DNA from: UBA2279 sp034399355
Lineage (GTDB): Bacteria > Actinomycetota > Coriobacteriia > Anaerosomatales > Anaerosomataceae
Assembly (NCBI GenBank): GCA_034399355.1
Contig: JAXMMT010000027.1
Span: 1-64,000, forward strand
Reading direction: 5' to 3'
Length of the DNA: 64,000 nt
The notes under the pieces were generated by a model that saw only the letters and a program-made list of their open reading frames with translations, did not search any database and was not told the DNA's origin. Positions within the stretch are counted from its first letter, which is position 1. Each line of letters begins with the position of its first letter. Positions 25,286-34,540 of the stretch are shown here, piece by piece. The position numbers and the translations under genes were made by a program.

Positions 25286-25411
25286 GCGTGATGCCCCCTT
25301 CGTCGGACGGCGACGTTTCATACATACCCTAACGCATGTGCATCGCTGCGTCGCAAACGCGAAGAGGCCGGCCACCCAATGGTGACCGGCCTCCATCCAT
25401 TGCAAGGGATG

Positions 25412-26035
25412 TTATTTGCCGAGTATCCGGTAGCTCACGGTACCTACGCCGCCGAAACCGAGCGCCTGCGCCGTGCCGGGACCGAGATCGAACACGCGAC
25501 CCGCAATGTAGGGGCCACGGTCCTGTACAACGGCGACACAGGTCTTGCCCTTGTAGCTGAACTCGATGCGCGTACCGAACGCCATCGAACGATGTGCCAC
25601 GACCATGCTGGTGGGGGTCAACGTGCCGCCGCCCGCCATGGTATTGCCGTAGAAGCCCGGGCCGTACCAGGAGACCTTCGCGGTCTTCCACCCACCCGTC
25701 GTAGTGGCCGTGCTTGCCGAACGCGACACCGCCGTGCGCGTGGTGCGCGCAACGGGCTTGGCAACCGGCGTTGCGGCCTTGGCCGTTGTCGCCATCGCAA
25801 CCTTCGTTCCCGCGCTGGCCACTACAAGCGCATCGCTCTTAGCTGCGGCGTCAAACGCGGCCCCTGTGGTTGTGGTCGCCTCGGACGACTCCTTAAGACG
25901 CAGCGCCTCGATGGCCTCGGCCACCTGGAGCGGTGCGAGTCCGACGCCTGCCACACCAGCCAACACCAGGGCGATCACGCCCGTCAGCGCCAGAGTGGCG
26001 GGAACCAATCTCACTCGACTACTTGATACCTTCAC
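25412..26035 (-). CDS. RlpA-like septal/cell-wall protein with double-psi beta-barrel
   Basis: An exported protein of 207 residues. The N-terminal hydrophobic stretch (LVPATLALTGVIALVLAGVA) is a signal peptide or anchor, a Thr/Ala-rich linker follows, and the C-terminal 90 residues form the DPBB domain: VSWYGPGFYGNTMAGG, MVVAHRSMAFGTRIE and VVQDRGPYIAGRVFDLG. RlpA-type domains cleave or bind denuded glycan strands. GTG 26035 has GGAGG 5 bases upstream. A leader of over 300 bases precedes it, as in other regulated cell-wall hydrolase genes. Confidence 0.85.
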   Translation of the reverse strand: MKVSSSRVRLVPATLALTGVIALVLAGVAGVGLAPLQVAEAIEALRLKESSEATTTTGAAFDAAAKSDALVVASAGTKVAMATTAKAATPVAKPVARTTRTAVSRSASTATTTGGWKTAKVSWYGPGFYGNTMAGGGTLTPTSMVVAHRSMAFGTRIEFSYKGKTCVAVVQDRGPYIAGRVFDLGPGTAQALGFGGVGTVSYRILGK

Positions 26036-26372
26036 ACGTACCTCCGGGTCCGACTACAGAGCAGACGGCGTCCCGGGCACAAGAATGGACACGGAATGTG
26101 TCGACAGCGGGAGAACTGGGGGGAGCTAGCTGTCTCGTACCCGGCCGCGTGGATCGGCGCATCGCCGCCTCGGCCATAACAAGCACAAGCTATGCTGTTG
26201 TGGCTGGACCATGATCCTTATGCAGAGCACCGTGCGCTCCGCGGTCTGTTTGCTGTTCGGGCATTCGCGGCGCAGGTCCGACGAAACGGCTCGAAGTCCG
26301 ATTCGAACGCCGTGCGATGCCCCTTGCAGGCCAACAGCCGAGTACACTAGCATAGCGCGTGCTGAAACACCA
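26036..26372 (-). other. Long leader/intergenic region upstream of the RlpA-like gene
   Basis: No coding frame with a plausible start is seen. On the minus strand the stretch CGGGTACGAGACAGCTAGC, about 80-100 bases before the start codon, weakly recalls the 3' end of ydaO-type c-di-AMP riboswitches, which often precede cell-wall hydrolase genes in actinobacteria. The other ydaO hallmarks (such as GGGGAACC) are not visible, so no riboswitch is called. Confidence 0.3.
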
Positions 26373-26406
26373 GCGAACGAGCGTCCAGAATCGAACGCCC
26401 GTTCGC
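26373..26406 (-). terminator. Hairpin terminator after the UPF0182 gene
   Basis: GCGAACGGGCGT and ACGCTCGTTCGC (minus strand) form a 12-bp stem with one G-T wobble around a 10-base loop, 22 bases after the stop codon. It is followed by the weak T-stretch TGGTGTTTC. Confidence 0.6.
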
Positions 26407-26428
26407 ACTTCCCACCTCTGAGCTGCGG

Positions 26429-29164
26429 TTACGGTGTGGGCGTCGCAGACTCCGACGGTACGCCGCTGAGCCTGTCGAGTACCTCGCCAAGCTGTTCGAT
26501 GTAGTCTCCGTACGCCGCCCAGTCGCCGGCTTTCTGCGCCTCGATAGCCTTGTTGTAGAGTTCCTGTGCGAGCCCGGCGTCATCACCAGTCGAGGGTGGC
26601 GTCTCCCCGCTCACTGCAGCCGGCCCGTCTCCGAAGACCGCAGCGAGCGCGCTCTTAAGGTCGGCCTCCATCGCTACCTTGTCACCGTAGGCGACGATCA
26701 CCCGGGTGAGTTGTGGCATCGCGGTCTTCTCGGCCTGTAGATACAGCGGCTGGATGTAGACGATCGAGGTATCGACAGGGATGACGAGCAGGTTGCCCAA
26801 GAGGACACCGCTCCCCCGCTGGTTCCACAGCGTCAGCTGCTGGCTGATGACCGGGTCCTGGTTCACGCGCGCGCTTACCTGCTCGGGACCAAGCACGAGC
26901 TTTTGCTTGGGGAAGGTGTAGACGACTCGACGGCCGTAGTCAGCGGGGTCCGACTTGGCCGCCATCCATCCGATCATGTTGTCTTTGTTCCGCGGCGTGA
27001 ACGGCATCATCATCATGAAGTCCTCGGTGGGCTCCTCGGGCAATTGCATAAGGACGTAGAACGGGTCCATCGGGGTGCCGGTACCGTCAGCGGTCTCTCC
27101 GGGCAGTGCCCACTGGTCCTCTTTGTTGTAGAAGACCTGCGGGTCTTGCATGTGGTAGGTCTTGTAGATCTCGGCCTGCACCCGGAAGAAGTCTTCAGGG
27201 TAGCGTAGGTGCTCTCGCACGGCGTCAGGCATCTCCGAGCCCGGCTTCACCAGGTCAGGGAAGACCGCACGCCACGTCATGAGCAGCGGGTCGCTCTCGT
27301 CGAAGGCGTAGAGCGTGGTCACGCCATCGTAGGCATCCATGGTGACCTTCACGCTGTTGCGCATGTAGTTGAGATTGCCGTAAACGGGCTGAGAGTACGG
27401 GAAGCGCGAAGACGTCGTGTAGCCATCGATGATCCAGATGACACGCCCGTCGATGATGGCGGGGTATGGGTCACTGTCCAGCAACAGCCAGGGAGCAAGC
27501 GCGTCCAGCCGCTCGGAAATCGAACGGCGGAAGAGCGCCTTGCTGTCCGGCGTGATGTAGGAGCTGAAGAGCATCTGGGGCGCCGAGAAGCGCAATGCGA
27601 ACGCCGCCCGCGTCAGCAGACCACCCATCTCGACGCCACTCTCACCGTTATAGCTCGTGGTGGCGTTCTGGTCTCCCACAGGGTAGTCGAACTCTTTGAG
27701 GTCGGTCCCCGCGATCACGTAGTTGTTGGTCTGCTCACCGAAGTAGATGCCGGGCTGCGTGACCTCGAGAACGCCAGACCCGCTCGGCGGGATATCCTTC
27801 ACGATGAAGTCTGGCAGTCCCTGTCCGGTCACTTTGTTGACCGGGCTCACGACCACCCCATAGCCGTGCGTGTAGACGAGGTGCTGGTTCACCCATGTCT
27901 GCGCCTGCTCGGCCAGCTGACCCACGTTCATCTCGCGAACCGAGATGAGCACCTGGCGGCGCGCACCGTCGATCTCGTACCGGTCGATGTCCACGTCGAC
28001 GAAGTCGTAGTAGGGCCTGATACCCTGCAACTGCTGATAGCTCTGTGCGACGATGGCCGGATCCCAAAGCCGCACGTTGTCGATGGTGTCGTTGTTGGCG
28101 GCGATGTCACTTGCCACCAGGCTCTCCTCGGCGGGGAACGCACGCACCTCCACCTCATCGAGACCGAACGCCGCACGCGTCATCGTGATGTTGCGCTCGA
28201 TATAGGGCGCCTCCGCTGCGACCTCGTTGGGAGCGACGCGGAACTGCTGCACGAGCGCCGGGTAGACGCCGCCCACCACGATCGAGGCAGCAACCCAGAC
28301 GCCGAATGCGATGGCGGGGAGCCTCCAACCGCGGAAGCGGATATTCGCGATGAGTGCGATGCCCGAGAGCAGCGCAATCACCATGAGTATCTGGAGCGCC
28401 GGCAACTGCGCGTGTATGTCGGTATACGATGCGCCGAGTACCTGGCCGCGTGGCGAGAAGTTCAGGTCGTAGATATCAATCCAGTAGATGAAAGCCCGCA
28501 CGACCACGATGAGTCCGCCGAGCGCCGATAGATGTGCCTTCACGTGCGGGTCGAAGCCTTTCAGGCGTGCCCACGGCCGGATCGCGCCAGTCAACACATG
28601 CACGACCGCAGTGAGCAACAGGGTGACCAACAGGGCGCCTGTCAGCCAGTCGCCGACCGCGCGGTATACAGGAAGTGTGAAGAAGTAGAACGAGAGGTCC
28701 TTGCCGAACTGCGGATCAGCCATCCCGAACGGCACCTGGTTCAACCAGAGCTGGAAGTCTATCCATCTGGCCGAAATCGCTGCCCCCGACATGATCGCAG
28801 TGAGAGCGCTCGCGCCGAGCAGTGCCCAGCCGAAGAAGCGCTCGAGCACTTCGCGCACCTGTTGGATCGCCATCTCGTAGCGGAAGCCGACCTCGTCGGT
28901 ACTGCTGAGCACCGCGCGAGGAGCCATCGCCCGCGCAATGCGCAGGTTCACGTACATGATCACGAAGAAGATCAAACCGAATGCGAGGCCGACGCCCCAT
29001 TGCGAGAGTAGCGTCGTCCAGAAGACCCCTTGTTGGCCGAGGTCCTCGAACCAGAGAAGATCCGTGTAAAACGTCGCAATGCCGCCCGAGATCGCAAACA
29101 ACACGAAAAGCATGGCGATGGCGATCATCAGAGCACGGGGCCGCCGGAGAGTACTCTCGGCCAT
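26429..29164 (-). CDS. UPF0182 (COG1615) large membrane protein
   Basis: A 911-residue member of a conserved, uncharacterised family typical of actinobacteria and some cyanobacteria. About seven membrane helices occupy the first 320 residues (for example LMIAIAMLFVLFAISGG). A large domain probably exposed outside follows, with family blocks such as RPYYDFVDVDIDRYEIDG and AFALRFSAPQMLFSSYI, and an acidic Thr/Pro-ended tail. The ATG has AAGGAGA 6 bases upstream. It lies 66 bases downstream of the HD-GYP gene on the same strand. No biochemical role is established. Confidence 0.93.
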   Translation of the reverse strand: MAESTLRRPRALMIAIAMLFVLFAISGGIATFYTDLLWFEDLGQQGVFWTTLLSQWGVGLAFGLIFFVIMYVNLRIARAMAPRAVLSSTDEVGFRYEMAIQQVREVLERFFGWALLGASALTAIMSGAAISARWIDFQLWLNQVPFGMADPQFGKDLSFYFFTLPVYRAVGDWLTGALLVTLLLTAVVHVLTGAIRPWARLKGFDPHVKAHLSALGGLIVVVRAFIYWIDIYDLNFSPRGQVLGASYTDIHAQLPALQILMVIALLSGIALIANIRFRGWRLPAIAFGVWVAASIVVGGVYPALVQQFRVAPNEVAAEAPYIERNITMTRAAFGLDEVEVRAFPAEESLVASDIAANNDTIDNVRLWDPAIVAQSYQQLQGIRPYYDFVDVDIDRYEIDGARRQVLISVREMNVGQLAEQAQTWVNQHLVYTHGYGVVVSPVNKVTGQGLPDFIVKDIPPSGSGVLEVTQPGIYFGEQTNNYVIAGTDLKEFDYPVGDQNATTSYNGESGVEMGGLLTRAAFALRFSAPQMLFSSYITPDSKALFRRSISERLDALAPWLLLDSDPYPAIIDGRVIWIIDGYTTSSRFPYSQPVYGNLNYMRNSVKVTMDAYDGVTTLYAFDESDPLLMTWRAVFPDLVKPGSEMPDAVREHLRYPEDFFRVQAEIYKTYHMQDPQVFYNKEDQWALPGETADGTGTPMDPFYVLMQLPEEPTEDFMMMMPFTPRNKDNMIGWMAAKSDPADYGRRVVYTFPKQKLVLGPEQVSARVNQDPVISQQLTLWNQRGSGVLLGNLLVIPVDTSIVYIQPLYLQAEKTAMPQLTRVIVAYGDKVAMEADLKSALAAVFGDGPAAVSGETPPSTGDDAGLAQELYNKAIEAQKAGDWAAYGDYIEQLGEVLDRLSGVPSESATPTP

Positions 29165-29230
29165 GGGTCTCCTTTCATCAGGTGCGTTCTCGTGTATGGT
29201 ACCCGAGTCGCGCGGCGAATCGCGTTCACT

Positions 29231-30715
29231 CTAAAGGAAATCGGCAACGTCGATGTTCACGCCAGTCGGGTCGAGGCACGCACGTACTTCTCGGCCAGCT
29301 GCGGCTTCGGGGTCGGAGAGGTCGACGTCAACGGGGTCGATCATGCCACCTGAGGCGCTGGCGATGATGCGCACCACCGGACGCGCGGGGTCGTGTGGGC
29401 TTGGGCTCACGACGATAGCGGTCTCTTCGGAGGAGAGCCGTACGATCGAACGCGGAGGGAACGCGCCCATCAAGATGACGAAGAGCCGGACGAGCACGGG
29501 ATCGACTGCGGTGCCTGCGCTACGCACGAGAATCTCGATCGCCTCGGACTGCATACGCGCAGAGCTGTACGCCCGGTTCGACGTCATCGCGTCGAAGGCG
29601 TCCGCGACCGCAACGATGCGGCTCCCCAAGTGCTGCGGTCGTGGCGTCATCTGTTGCGGGTAGCCGGCGAGGTCGAAACGCATGTGATGCTCGAGAATCA
29701 CCACGAGCGAGGCCTTGTCGAGGCCCGGCGTGAGGGCTGCGTGCTCGGCGCCGAGCACCGGGTGCCGGCGTACCGCCGCCCACTCCTCCGAGGTCAGGGG
29801 GCCCGGCTTGTTGAGCACACTCGAGGCAATCGTCATCTTGCCGATATCGTGAAGCAGCGCGCCGACGCCGAGCGTGGACAGGAAGCGGTACTCCTTGGTC
29901 AGCATCGAGCCGAGCGCAAGCGAAAGGATGGCCACGTTCACAGAGTGGAAGAAGGTGTACTCGTCGTAGTTCTTGAGTCCTGAGAGCTCGAGCATCGTGT
30001 AGCGGTTCGCAAGCACGTTGTCGACCAGGCTGTGCACGCTAGCCTTCACGCGCGGCACGTTCAGCGACTCGTTCGAGCGCACCAGCTGGTCAAGTTCACG
30101 CAGTAGGTCGATTGCGTCGGTGTAGGAGACCTTCGCGGCTTTCTGGGCATCGACGGCCGAGTGATGCTCCCGCAGCACGCTCACTGCGCTCACTTCGATA
30201 TGCTCCAGAGCCGCGGCGTCCATCAGTTTGGCGATGCCGCCCAGCCGCTGCACGCCCTCAGGATCGTTGCCGAGCACCGTCGCGAAGCGGACGAGTTCGT
30301 CCCGCTCAAGTCCTTGCTTGAATCGTAGTGTTCCGACACCGATGGCGGTCATATCCTTGATCAGCTGGTCGAACAGCACGCTATCTTCCGCCAAGAACTG
30401 TTCGCCAAGAAGTAGCTCGTCCTCGAAAAACGTGATCGGCACGTCCACGCCCTCGGCGTGATACTGCATGATCACGGAGAGCAATTCGTCTACCATTTGC
30501 GCCGTCGCCGGATGGTCCGCCGGGTAGAAGCGAATCGTGCGTCGCAACGCATACAGGCGTGCCAGCAAGTCACGTACACGCTTCACCTGTTTAACCGAGA
30601 ACTGCCGGGTGGCGCCGCTGCGCGCTACCTCACTGGTAATGCGCTCGATACCGGGCGTATCCGAAAAAGCGCCTGCGGCCTCCCGGACGTGGTCGGAGCC
30701 GCGCTCGTTGGTCAT
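29231..30715 (-). CDS. HD-GYP cyclic-di-GMP phosphodiesterase with shared N-terminal domain
   Basis: A 494-residue soluble protein. Residues about 220-395 form an HD-GYP domain: FFHSVNVAILSLALGSML, the metal-binding LLHDIGKMTI, RRHPVLGAEHA, ILEHHMRFD and AGYPQ (the GYP triad intact), so c-di-GMP hydrolysis to pGpG or GMP is expected. The first 200 residues (YPADHPATAQM, then ITFFEDELLLGEQF and GVGTLRFKQGLERDELVRF) match the N-terminus of the HEAT-repeat protein encoded immediately upstream. The C-terminal 90 residues resemble no domain I know. Its ATG overlaps the HEAT gene stop (ATGA), implying coupled translation and perhaps a complex. Confidence 0.9.
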   Translation of the reverse strand: MTNERGSDHVREAAGAFSDTPGIERITSEVARSGATRQFSVKQVKRVRDLLARLYALRRTIRFYPADHPATAQMVDELLSVIMQYHAEGVDVPITFFEDELLLGEQFLAEDSVLFDQLIKDMTAIGVGTLRFKQGLERDELVRFATVLGNDPEGVQRLGGIAKLMDAAALEHIEVSAVSVLREHHSAVDAQKAAKVSYTDAIDLLRELDQLVRSNESLNVPRVKASVHSLVDNVLANRYTMLELSGLKNYDEYTFFHSVNVAILSLALGSMLTKEYRFLSTLGVGALLHDIGKMTIASSVLNKPGPLTSEEWAAVRRHPVLGAEHAALTPGLDKASLVVILEHHMRFDLAGYPQQMTPRPQHLGSRIVAVADAFDAMTSNRAYSSARMQSEAIEILVRSAGTAVDPVLVRLFVILMGAFPPRSIVRLSSEETAIVVSPSPHDPARPVVRIIASASGGMIDPVDVDLSDPEAAAGREVRACLDPTGVNIDVADFL

Positions 30716-32889
30716 GATGCGCCCTCCCCCGTGGTCCCGCTTGCTCGCGGAGCGGCGAGCGCCGCCAATGCGGATTCTGCGGCGGTGCGCACCTCACGCG
30801 TTCGGCCTGCGCGCATGATAGTCCGCTGCTGAGCGAGATCCTCCAGCACGGGCTTGGCAGCCGAATCGCCGATCCGGCCAAGCGCTTCAATCGCTTCGAC
30901 GCGTGGCCCGATCTCCCGGTTGCCACGCCCGTCACCTCGTGCCACCTCCGAAAGCGCATGAACCGCACCCCGGACACCCGATGTGCCGAGATACCGCGCG
31001 GCCAGACGCACGTTCTGTTCATCTTTATCGCCGAGTGCTGCGACCAGCATCTCCTCGGCCATGCTGTCCCGGATACCGGAGAGCGCCCTGATCGTCTCCC
31101 GGCGAACACGAGCGTCGCCGTGCCGCAGCGTGCGCTTCAGATAGGGCAGCACCGAGGCGGCACGCGTCGCGGCGAGGATACTCACGACATTGCGCACAAA
31201 ATACCAGCGAGAGTCGGTGACATGCGATCCCAGGCGTTCTGTGTAGTCGCCCGAAAATCCGGAGAGCAGATCGACCAGCGCCTTTCGGCCGGCCATGTCG
31301 GGCTCATCGGCCAACACTTCGAGGAGCGGCTGTATGCAGTGACCGCCGAGTACCCTAAGGAAGCGACGACTTGCCACGTACTCTGGTGCCCCAGGCTCGT
31401 AGACGCGAAGCGCCTGGCTGACGAGACGCATTGCACGTGGACTCGCAAGCACGTCGATAGCGGAACGGACACGCGTCCGCTGCCCGGGATCGAGTGTCTC
31501 GTCCGTTTCGAGCGCGGTGAGCACGGCGGCGACGTGCGATGCCGCTTCGAACTCTCCCCACTCGATGAGCAGCGAGAGATTGTCTTCGACGAGCGCGAGC
31601 AACGATGCGAACACGTCCGGACGCCGCTCCAGTGAGGCGATGGAGACGAGGGTCGAGAGGATGTCGCCGTCACTCACTCCCCGCATCGCCTCTGCCTTGA
31701 GCGCCGCGACCTCCTCGTCAACGACCCCGGCATCACGCGCTTGCGGCGCGAGGTCCACGAGGCGCAGCACGCCGGAGAGCATGTCATCGCCCGCGTCCCG
31801 CTCCATGGCCTGCGACTGTAGCGTCGTTGGCGCCGCGCCTTCCAGTACTGCCGAGACGACCGCCGGCAACACGTCCCGCTCCTCCATCGCGTCTCGCGCC
31901 GCATCAAGGACGTCATCCCTGGTCGCGAGGCTGATTGCGGCGAGGTTGCGTATGGCACGTGCGAGTCCCTCTTGCGAGACCGGATCGTCGTCCAACGCGG
32001 TGACGAGAGCGCGGCACACCTCGCTGAGATCAAGCTGGCGCAGCACGCCGGCAACGGCTTCATCGACGCGCGCTTCTTCGAGCAGATGCTCGGAGAGCAA
32101 TCGCTGCCGTGTGTCTTCCTCGAGATCCATGACCGCCTCGGCGATGGAGCGGAACAGCGCCGGTTGTTCCTCGGCCAGTTCACCGCGTGCTATGCGTGCA
32201 AGCTCGGTGACGACAGTCGCCAGGCGCTCCATGGAGACCTCGACGCCTCGACCGTGCTTTGTCTCCTCCAGATAGCGTCCCACCAGGCGCGGGCTCTGTG
32301 CGAAGCGTACGAGCAGTCGTTGATCGCGCGGCCGCGCAAGGTGTCCGCGCTCGAGAATCGCGTCTATCCGGTCCGCGGTGGGCGGCCATGGCTCGCCGGC
32401 GACTACGGTCTCCTCGATACCCTCGGGCATCACGGTATCGACGATCTTGGTGCTCACGTCTTTGACCGTGATGCTGTCGATCTGACGTTCCCACATCCGC
32501 GCCTCGAAACCACCCGCGGCGGCGATGGCGTCAGAACGCTCTTGGAGAACAGCGAGGAACTCCACGAGCTCGCGTTCGCCCACACCGGTATGGAAGCGGA
32601 ACTCGGCGATGCCGCGAGCGTAGAACTCGCGCGCGAACTCTGCGAAAGCGGACTGGTCGGGTAAGACGGGCTTGCCATCGACGATGAGACCCTCTTTGAC
32701 GACATAGCAGCGAATGTCCGCGCGTTCACGGAGGAGATGGCGCAGCAGCGTGAGCGCATCGCGAGCATTCTCGCGAGGTATGGCGCTCGACGGCGGGTAG
32801 AGCTTCACCGCCTTGTACGTCACGAGAAGCTGTTTGATGAACCGTTCGACCGGTTCGGGCGCGCGCTTCTCCTTCTCGAATGCTGCCAC
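30712..32889 (-). CDS. HEAT-repeat scaffold protein
   Basis: A 725-residue, mostly helical protein. Residues 10-125 (VKLYPPSSAIPRENARDALT, CYVVKEGLIVDGKPV, GIAEFRFHTGVGERELVEF) share order and spacing of hydrophobic and Gly positions with the N-terminus of the HD-GYP partner. The rest is irregular alpha-solenoid, turning into clear HEAT repeats in the last 200 residues (LPYLKRTLRHGDARVRRETI, VAALGDKDEQNVRLAARYLG, VEAIEALGRIGDSAAKPVLE). A protein-protein scaffold in a c-di-GMP-linked pathway is the simplest reading. It starts at GTG with AGGGGAA about 7 bases before. Confidence 0.85.
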   Translation of the reverse strand: MAAFEKEKRAPEPVERFIKQLLVTYKAVKLYPPSSAIPRENARDALTLLRHLLRERADIRCYVVKEGLIVDGKPVLPDQSAFAEFAREFYARGIAEFRFHTGVGERELVEFLAVLQERSDAIAAAGGFEARMWERQIDSITVKDVSTKIVDTVMPEGIEETVVAGEPWPPTADRIDAILERGHLARPRDQRLLVRFAQSPRLVGRYLEETKHGRGVEVSMERLATVVTELARIARGELAEEQPALFRSIAEAVMDLEEDTRQRLLSEHLLEEARVDEAVAGVLRQLDLSEVCRALVTALDDDPVSQEGLARAIRNLAAISLATRDDVLDAARDAMEERDVLPAVVSAVLEGAAPTTLQSQAMERDAGDDMLSGVLRLVDLAPQARDAGVVDEEVAALKAEAMRGVSDGDILSTLVSIASLERRPDVFASLLALVEDNLSLLIEWGEFEAASHVAAVLTALETDETLDPGQRTRVRSAIDVLASPRAMRLVSQALRVYEPGAPEYVASRRFLRVLGGHCIQPLLEVLADEPDMAGRKALVDLLSGFSGDYTERLGSHVTDSRWYFVRNVVSILAATRAASVLPYLKRTLRHGDARVRRETIRALSGIRDSMAEEMLVAALGDKDEQNVRLAARYLGTSGVRGAVHALSEVARGDGRGNREIGPRVEAIEALGRIGDSAAKPVLEDLAQQRTIMRAGRTREVRTAAESALAALAAPRASGTTGEGAS

Positions 32890-32969
32890 CTGGTGTTCCC
32901 CTCGGTGCGCTAGGGACGAGGACTCCTTCGATTATGCCGCTCCCCGCGTGCAGATGCTATCATCCGGGC

Positions 32970-33647
32970 ATGGCCTGCCCCTCACACCCTCTCCTGCTCG
33001 CTTCGGCCTCCCCGAGACGTCGTCGGCTGGTCGCGTGGCTTGGCGTGGCGGTCGATGTGACCTCGGTGGACACGACCGAGAACCTCGACTCCCCACTCGC
33101 TGCAGACCCTGCCGCACTCGCGACATTCATCGCCGCCGAGAAGGCGCGTGCGGCTGCTCCGCTCGCGGCGGACGGCCAGCTGGTGCTCGCATGCGACACG
33201 ATCGTCGTACACGAGGGTGCTGTGCTCGGCAAGCCTGCGGACATCGAAGACGCCTATCGGATGCTGCGCTCGCTCTCCGGGCGGGAGCACAGCGTCATCA
33301 CCGGCATCGCACTTCTCGGCGATGGGGATTCCGAGCCACATGCGTTCCCCGTGGTGACCCGGGTCCGCATGCGCAACCTGTCCGAGGAAGACCTGGTCGC
33401 ATGGGCAGCGAAGGGCGAACTGCTTGGCTGCGCCGGAGCGTACAACATCGAGAGCCATCTCGCGACGGTAGAGCTGACCGAGTGCTACCGGAATGTGGCC
33501 GGCCTGCCGCTCTGCCATATCTACCTCGCACTGGCCTCCGGCAAGCTGCGCGGCGTGCCCGAGGAGCTGGAGTCGCCGCTCGGCGCGTGCGACACCGACC
33601 GATGCGTCAGTTGCCTTCTCGGCCGAAAGCTCACCTTCGAGCGCTAG
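32970..33647 (+). CDS. maf: Maf-family nucleotide pyrophosphatase
   Basis: House-cleaning NTP pyrophosphatase of 225 residues that hydrolyses non-canonical or excess (d)NTPs and is linked to septum inhibition in Bacillus. The hallmark SASPRRRRL is at the N-terminus, with CDTIVVHEG, KPADIEDAYRML and SGREHSVITG. A C-terminal CDTDRCVSCLLG extension has three cysteines. ATG 32970 has no Shine-Dalgarno, but TGC-TATCAT ends 6 bases upstream, so a leaderless transcript is plausible. It is divergent from the HEAT gene. Confidence 0.92.
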   Translation: MACPSHPLLLASASPRRRRLVAWLGVAVDVTSVDTTENLDSPLAADPAALATFIAAEKARAAAPLAADGQLVLACDTIVVHEGAVLGKPADIEDAYRMLRSLSGREHSVITGIALLGDGDSEPHAFPVVTRVRMRNLSEEDLVAWAAKGELLGCAGAYNIESHLATVELTECYRNVAGLPLCHIYLALASGKLRGVPEELESPLGACDTDRCVSCLLGRKLTFER

Positions 33648-34471
33648 ACGCGGCGGGCGACCAGCACGATCGACTCGTCGAGATCGGGGTCGAGCGGTGT
33701 GCCCTCGTGATCACCGTAGATGACGACGTCACCGAAACCGGCGCGTCCCAGCTCGGTTGTGATCATGTCGTAGGGCATCGCGAAGTGTATCGAACGACGC
33801 GTCCTTAGGCTCCAGCCGCCGAACGGATCATCTTCCAGCGTCGCAGGCCAGCTTTCAATGGTGTGATCGCCCTCGCGAACCGATGGATCTCGCACGAGCG
33901 TGACGAAGTCGAACAAGATCCCGTCGTGTTCGGGAGTGTAGTCGAGCAGTCGTAGAAAGAACTTGTCTCCGCCGGGTGTCTCGCGAAAGACAGGACTCAT
34001 CGTGCGTATGCGGTGGCGGATGAGCCTCGCGTGGTTGAGGTAATGAAGCACGAGCACGCCGTGGGGACGCAGCGCGGTCGCGAAGTCGCTCAGGGCCGTG
34101 CGCAGACCCTCGAGCGAGCGAATATGCGGAAGTGCATTTCCTGTGCAGGTGACCGCATCCACCGGGCCGCCCACGATTCGCGCCACATCGCCGAAACCGC
34201 CTTCGACGATGCTGACGTCGCTACCCGCCCGTCCCGCATTCTCCCGAGCGAGCCCGAGCATATCGGGACTCGGATCGATGGCGGTCACGTCCAGACCCCA
34301 CGAGCGGAACATGATTGCGTGGCGAGCGCTGCCCGCTCCGACGTCGGCGACAGAATGTACACCCGCGTCCTCGAACACCTTACGGAAGAAAGGCCCCTCG
34401 CGGTCGAGACGGCGTTCCCAGTTCACGAGTTCGTCGTACTCGCGCTCCTCATTGTGAGTCGCCTCGAACAT
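33644..34471 (-). CDS. Class I SAM-dependent methyltransferase
   Basis: A 275-residue methyltransferase with Rossmann motif I VADVGAGSARHAIMF, motif II DVTAIDPSPDML, and VDAVTCTGNALPHI around motif IV. The substrate is unknown; it is not close to any named family I can identify. The ATG has GGGGAGGTAG upstream. Its 3' end overlaps maf by 4 bases on the opposite strand. Confidence 0.88.
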   Translation of the reverse strand: MFEATHNEEREYDELVNWERRLDREGPFFRKVFEDAGVHSVADVGAGSARHAIMFRSWGLDVTAIDPSPDMLGLARENAGRAGSDVSIVEGGFGDVARIVGGPVDAVTCTGNALPHIRSLEGLRTALSDFATALRPHGVLVLHYLNHARLIRHRIRTMSPVFRETPGGDKFFLRLLDYTPEHDGILFDFVTLVRDPSVREGDHTIESWPATLEDDPFGGWSLRTRRSIHFAMPYDMITTELGRAGFGDVVIYGDHEGTPLDPDLDESIVLVARRV

Positions 34472-34540
34472 CGCTACCTCCCCGCCATGACAGAAGAAAC
34501 AGCCAGCGGGACGGAGGAGCGGAAGAGACTTCGGCGGCGA

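Noticed and set aside
27209..28531. 440-codon open frame on the plus strand
   Set aside because: It is antisense to the UPF0182 gene, His/Arg/Val-rich and without family motifs; typical of high-GC third-position bias.
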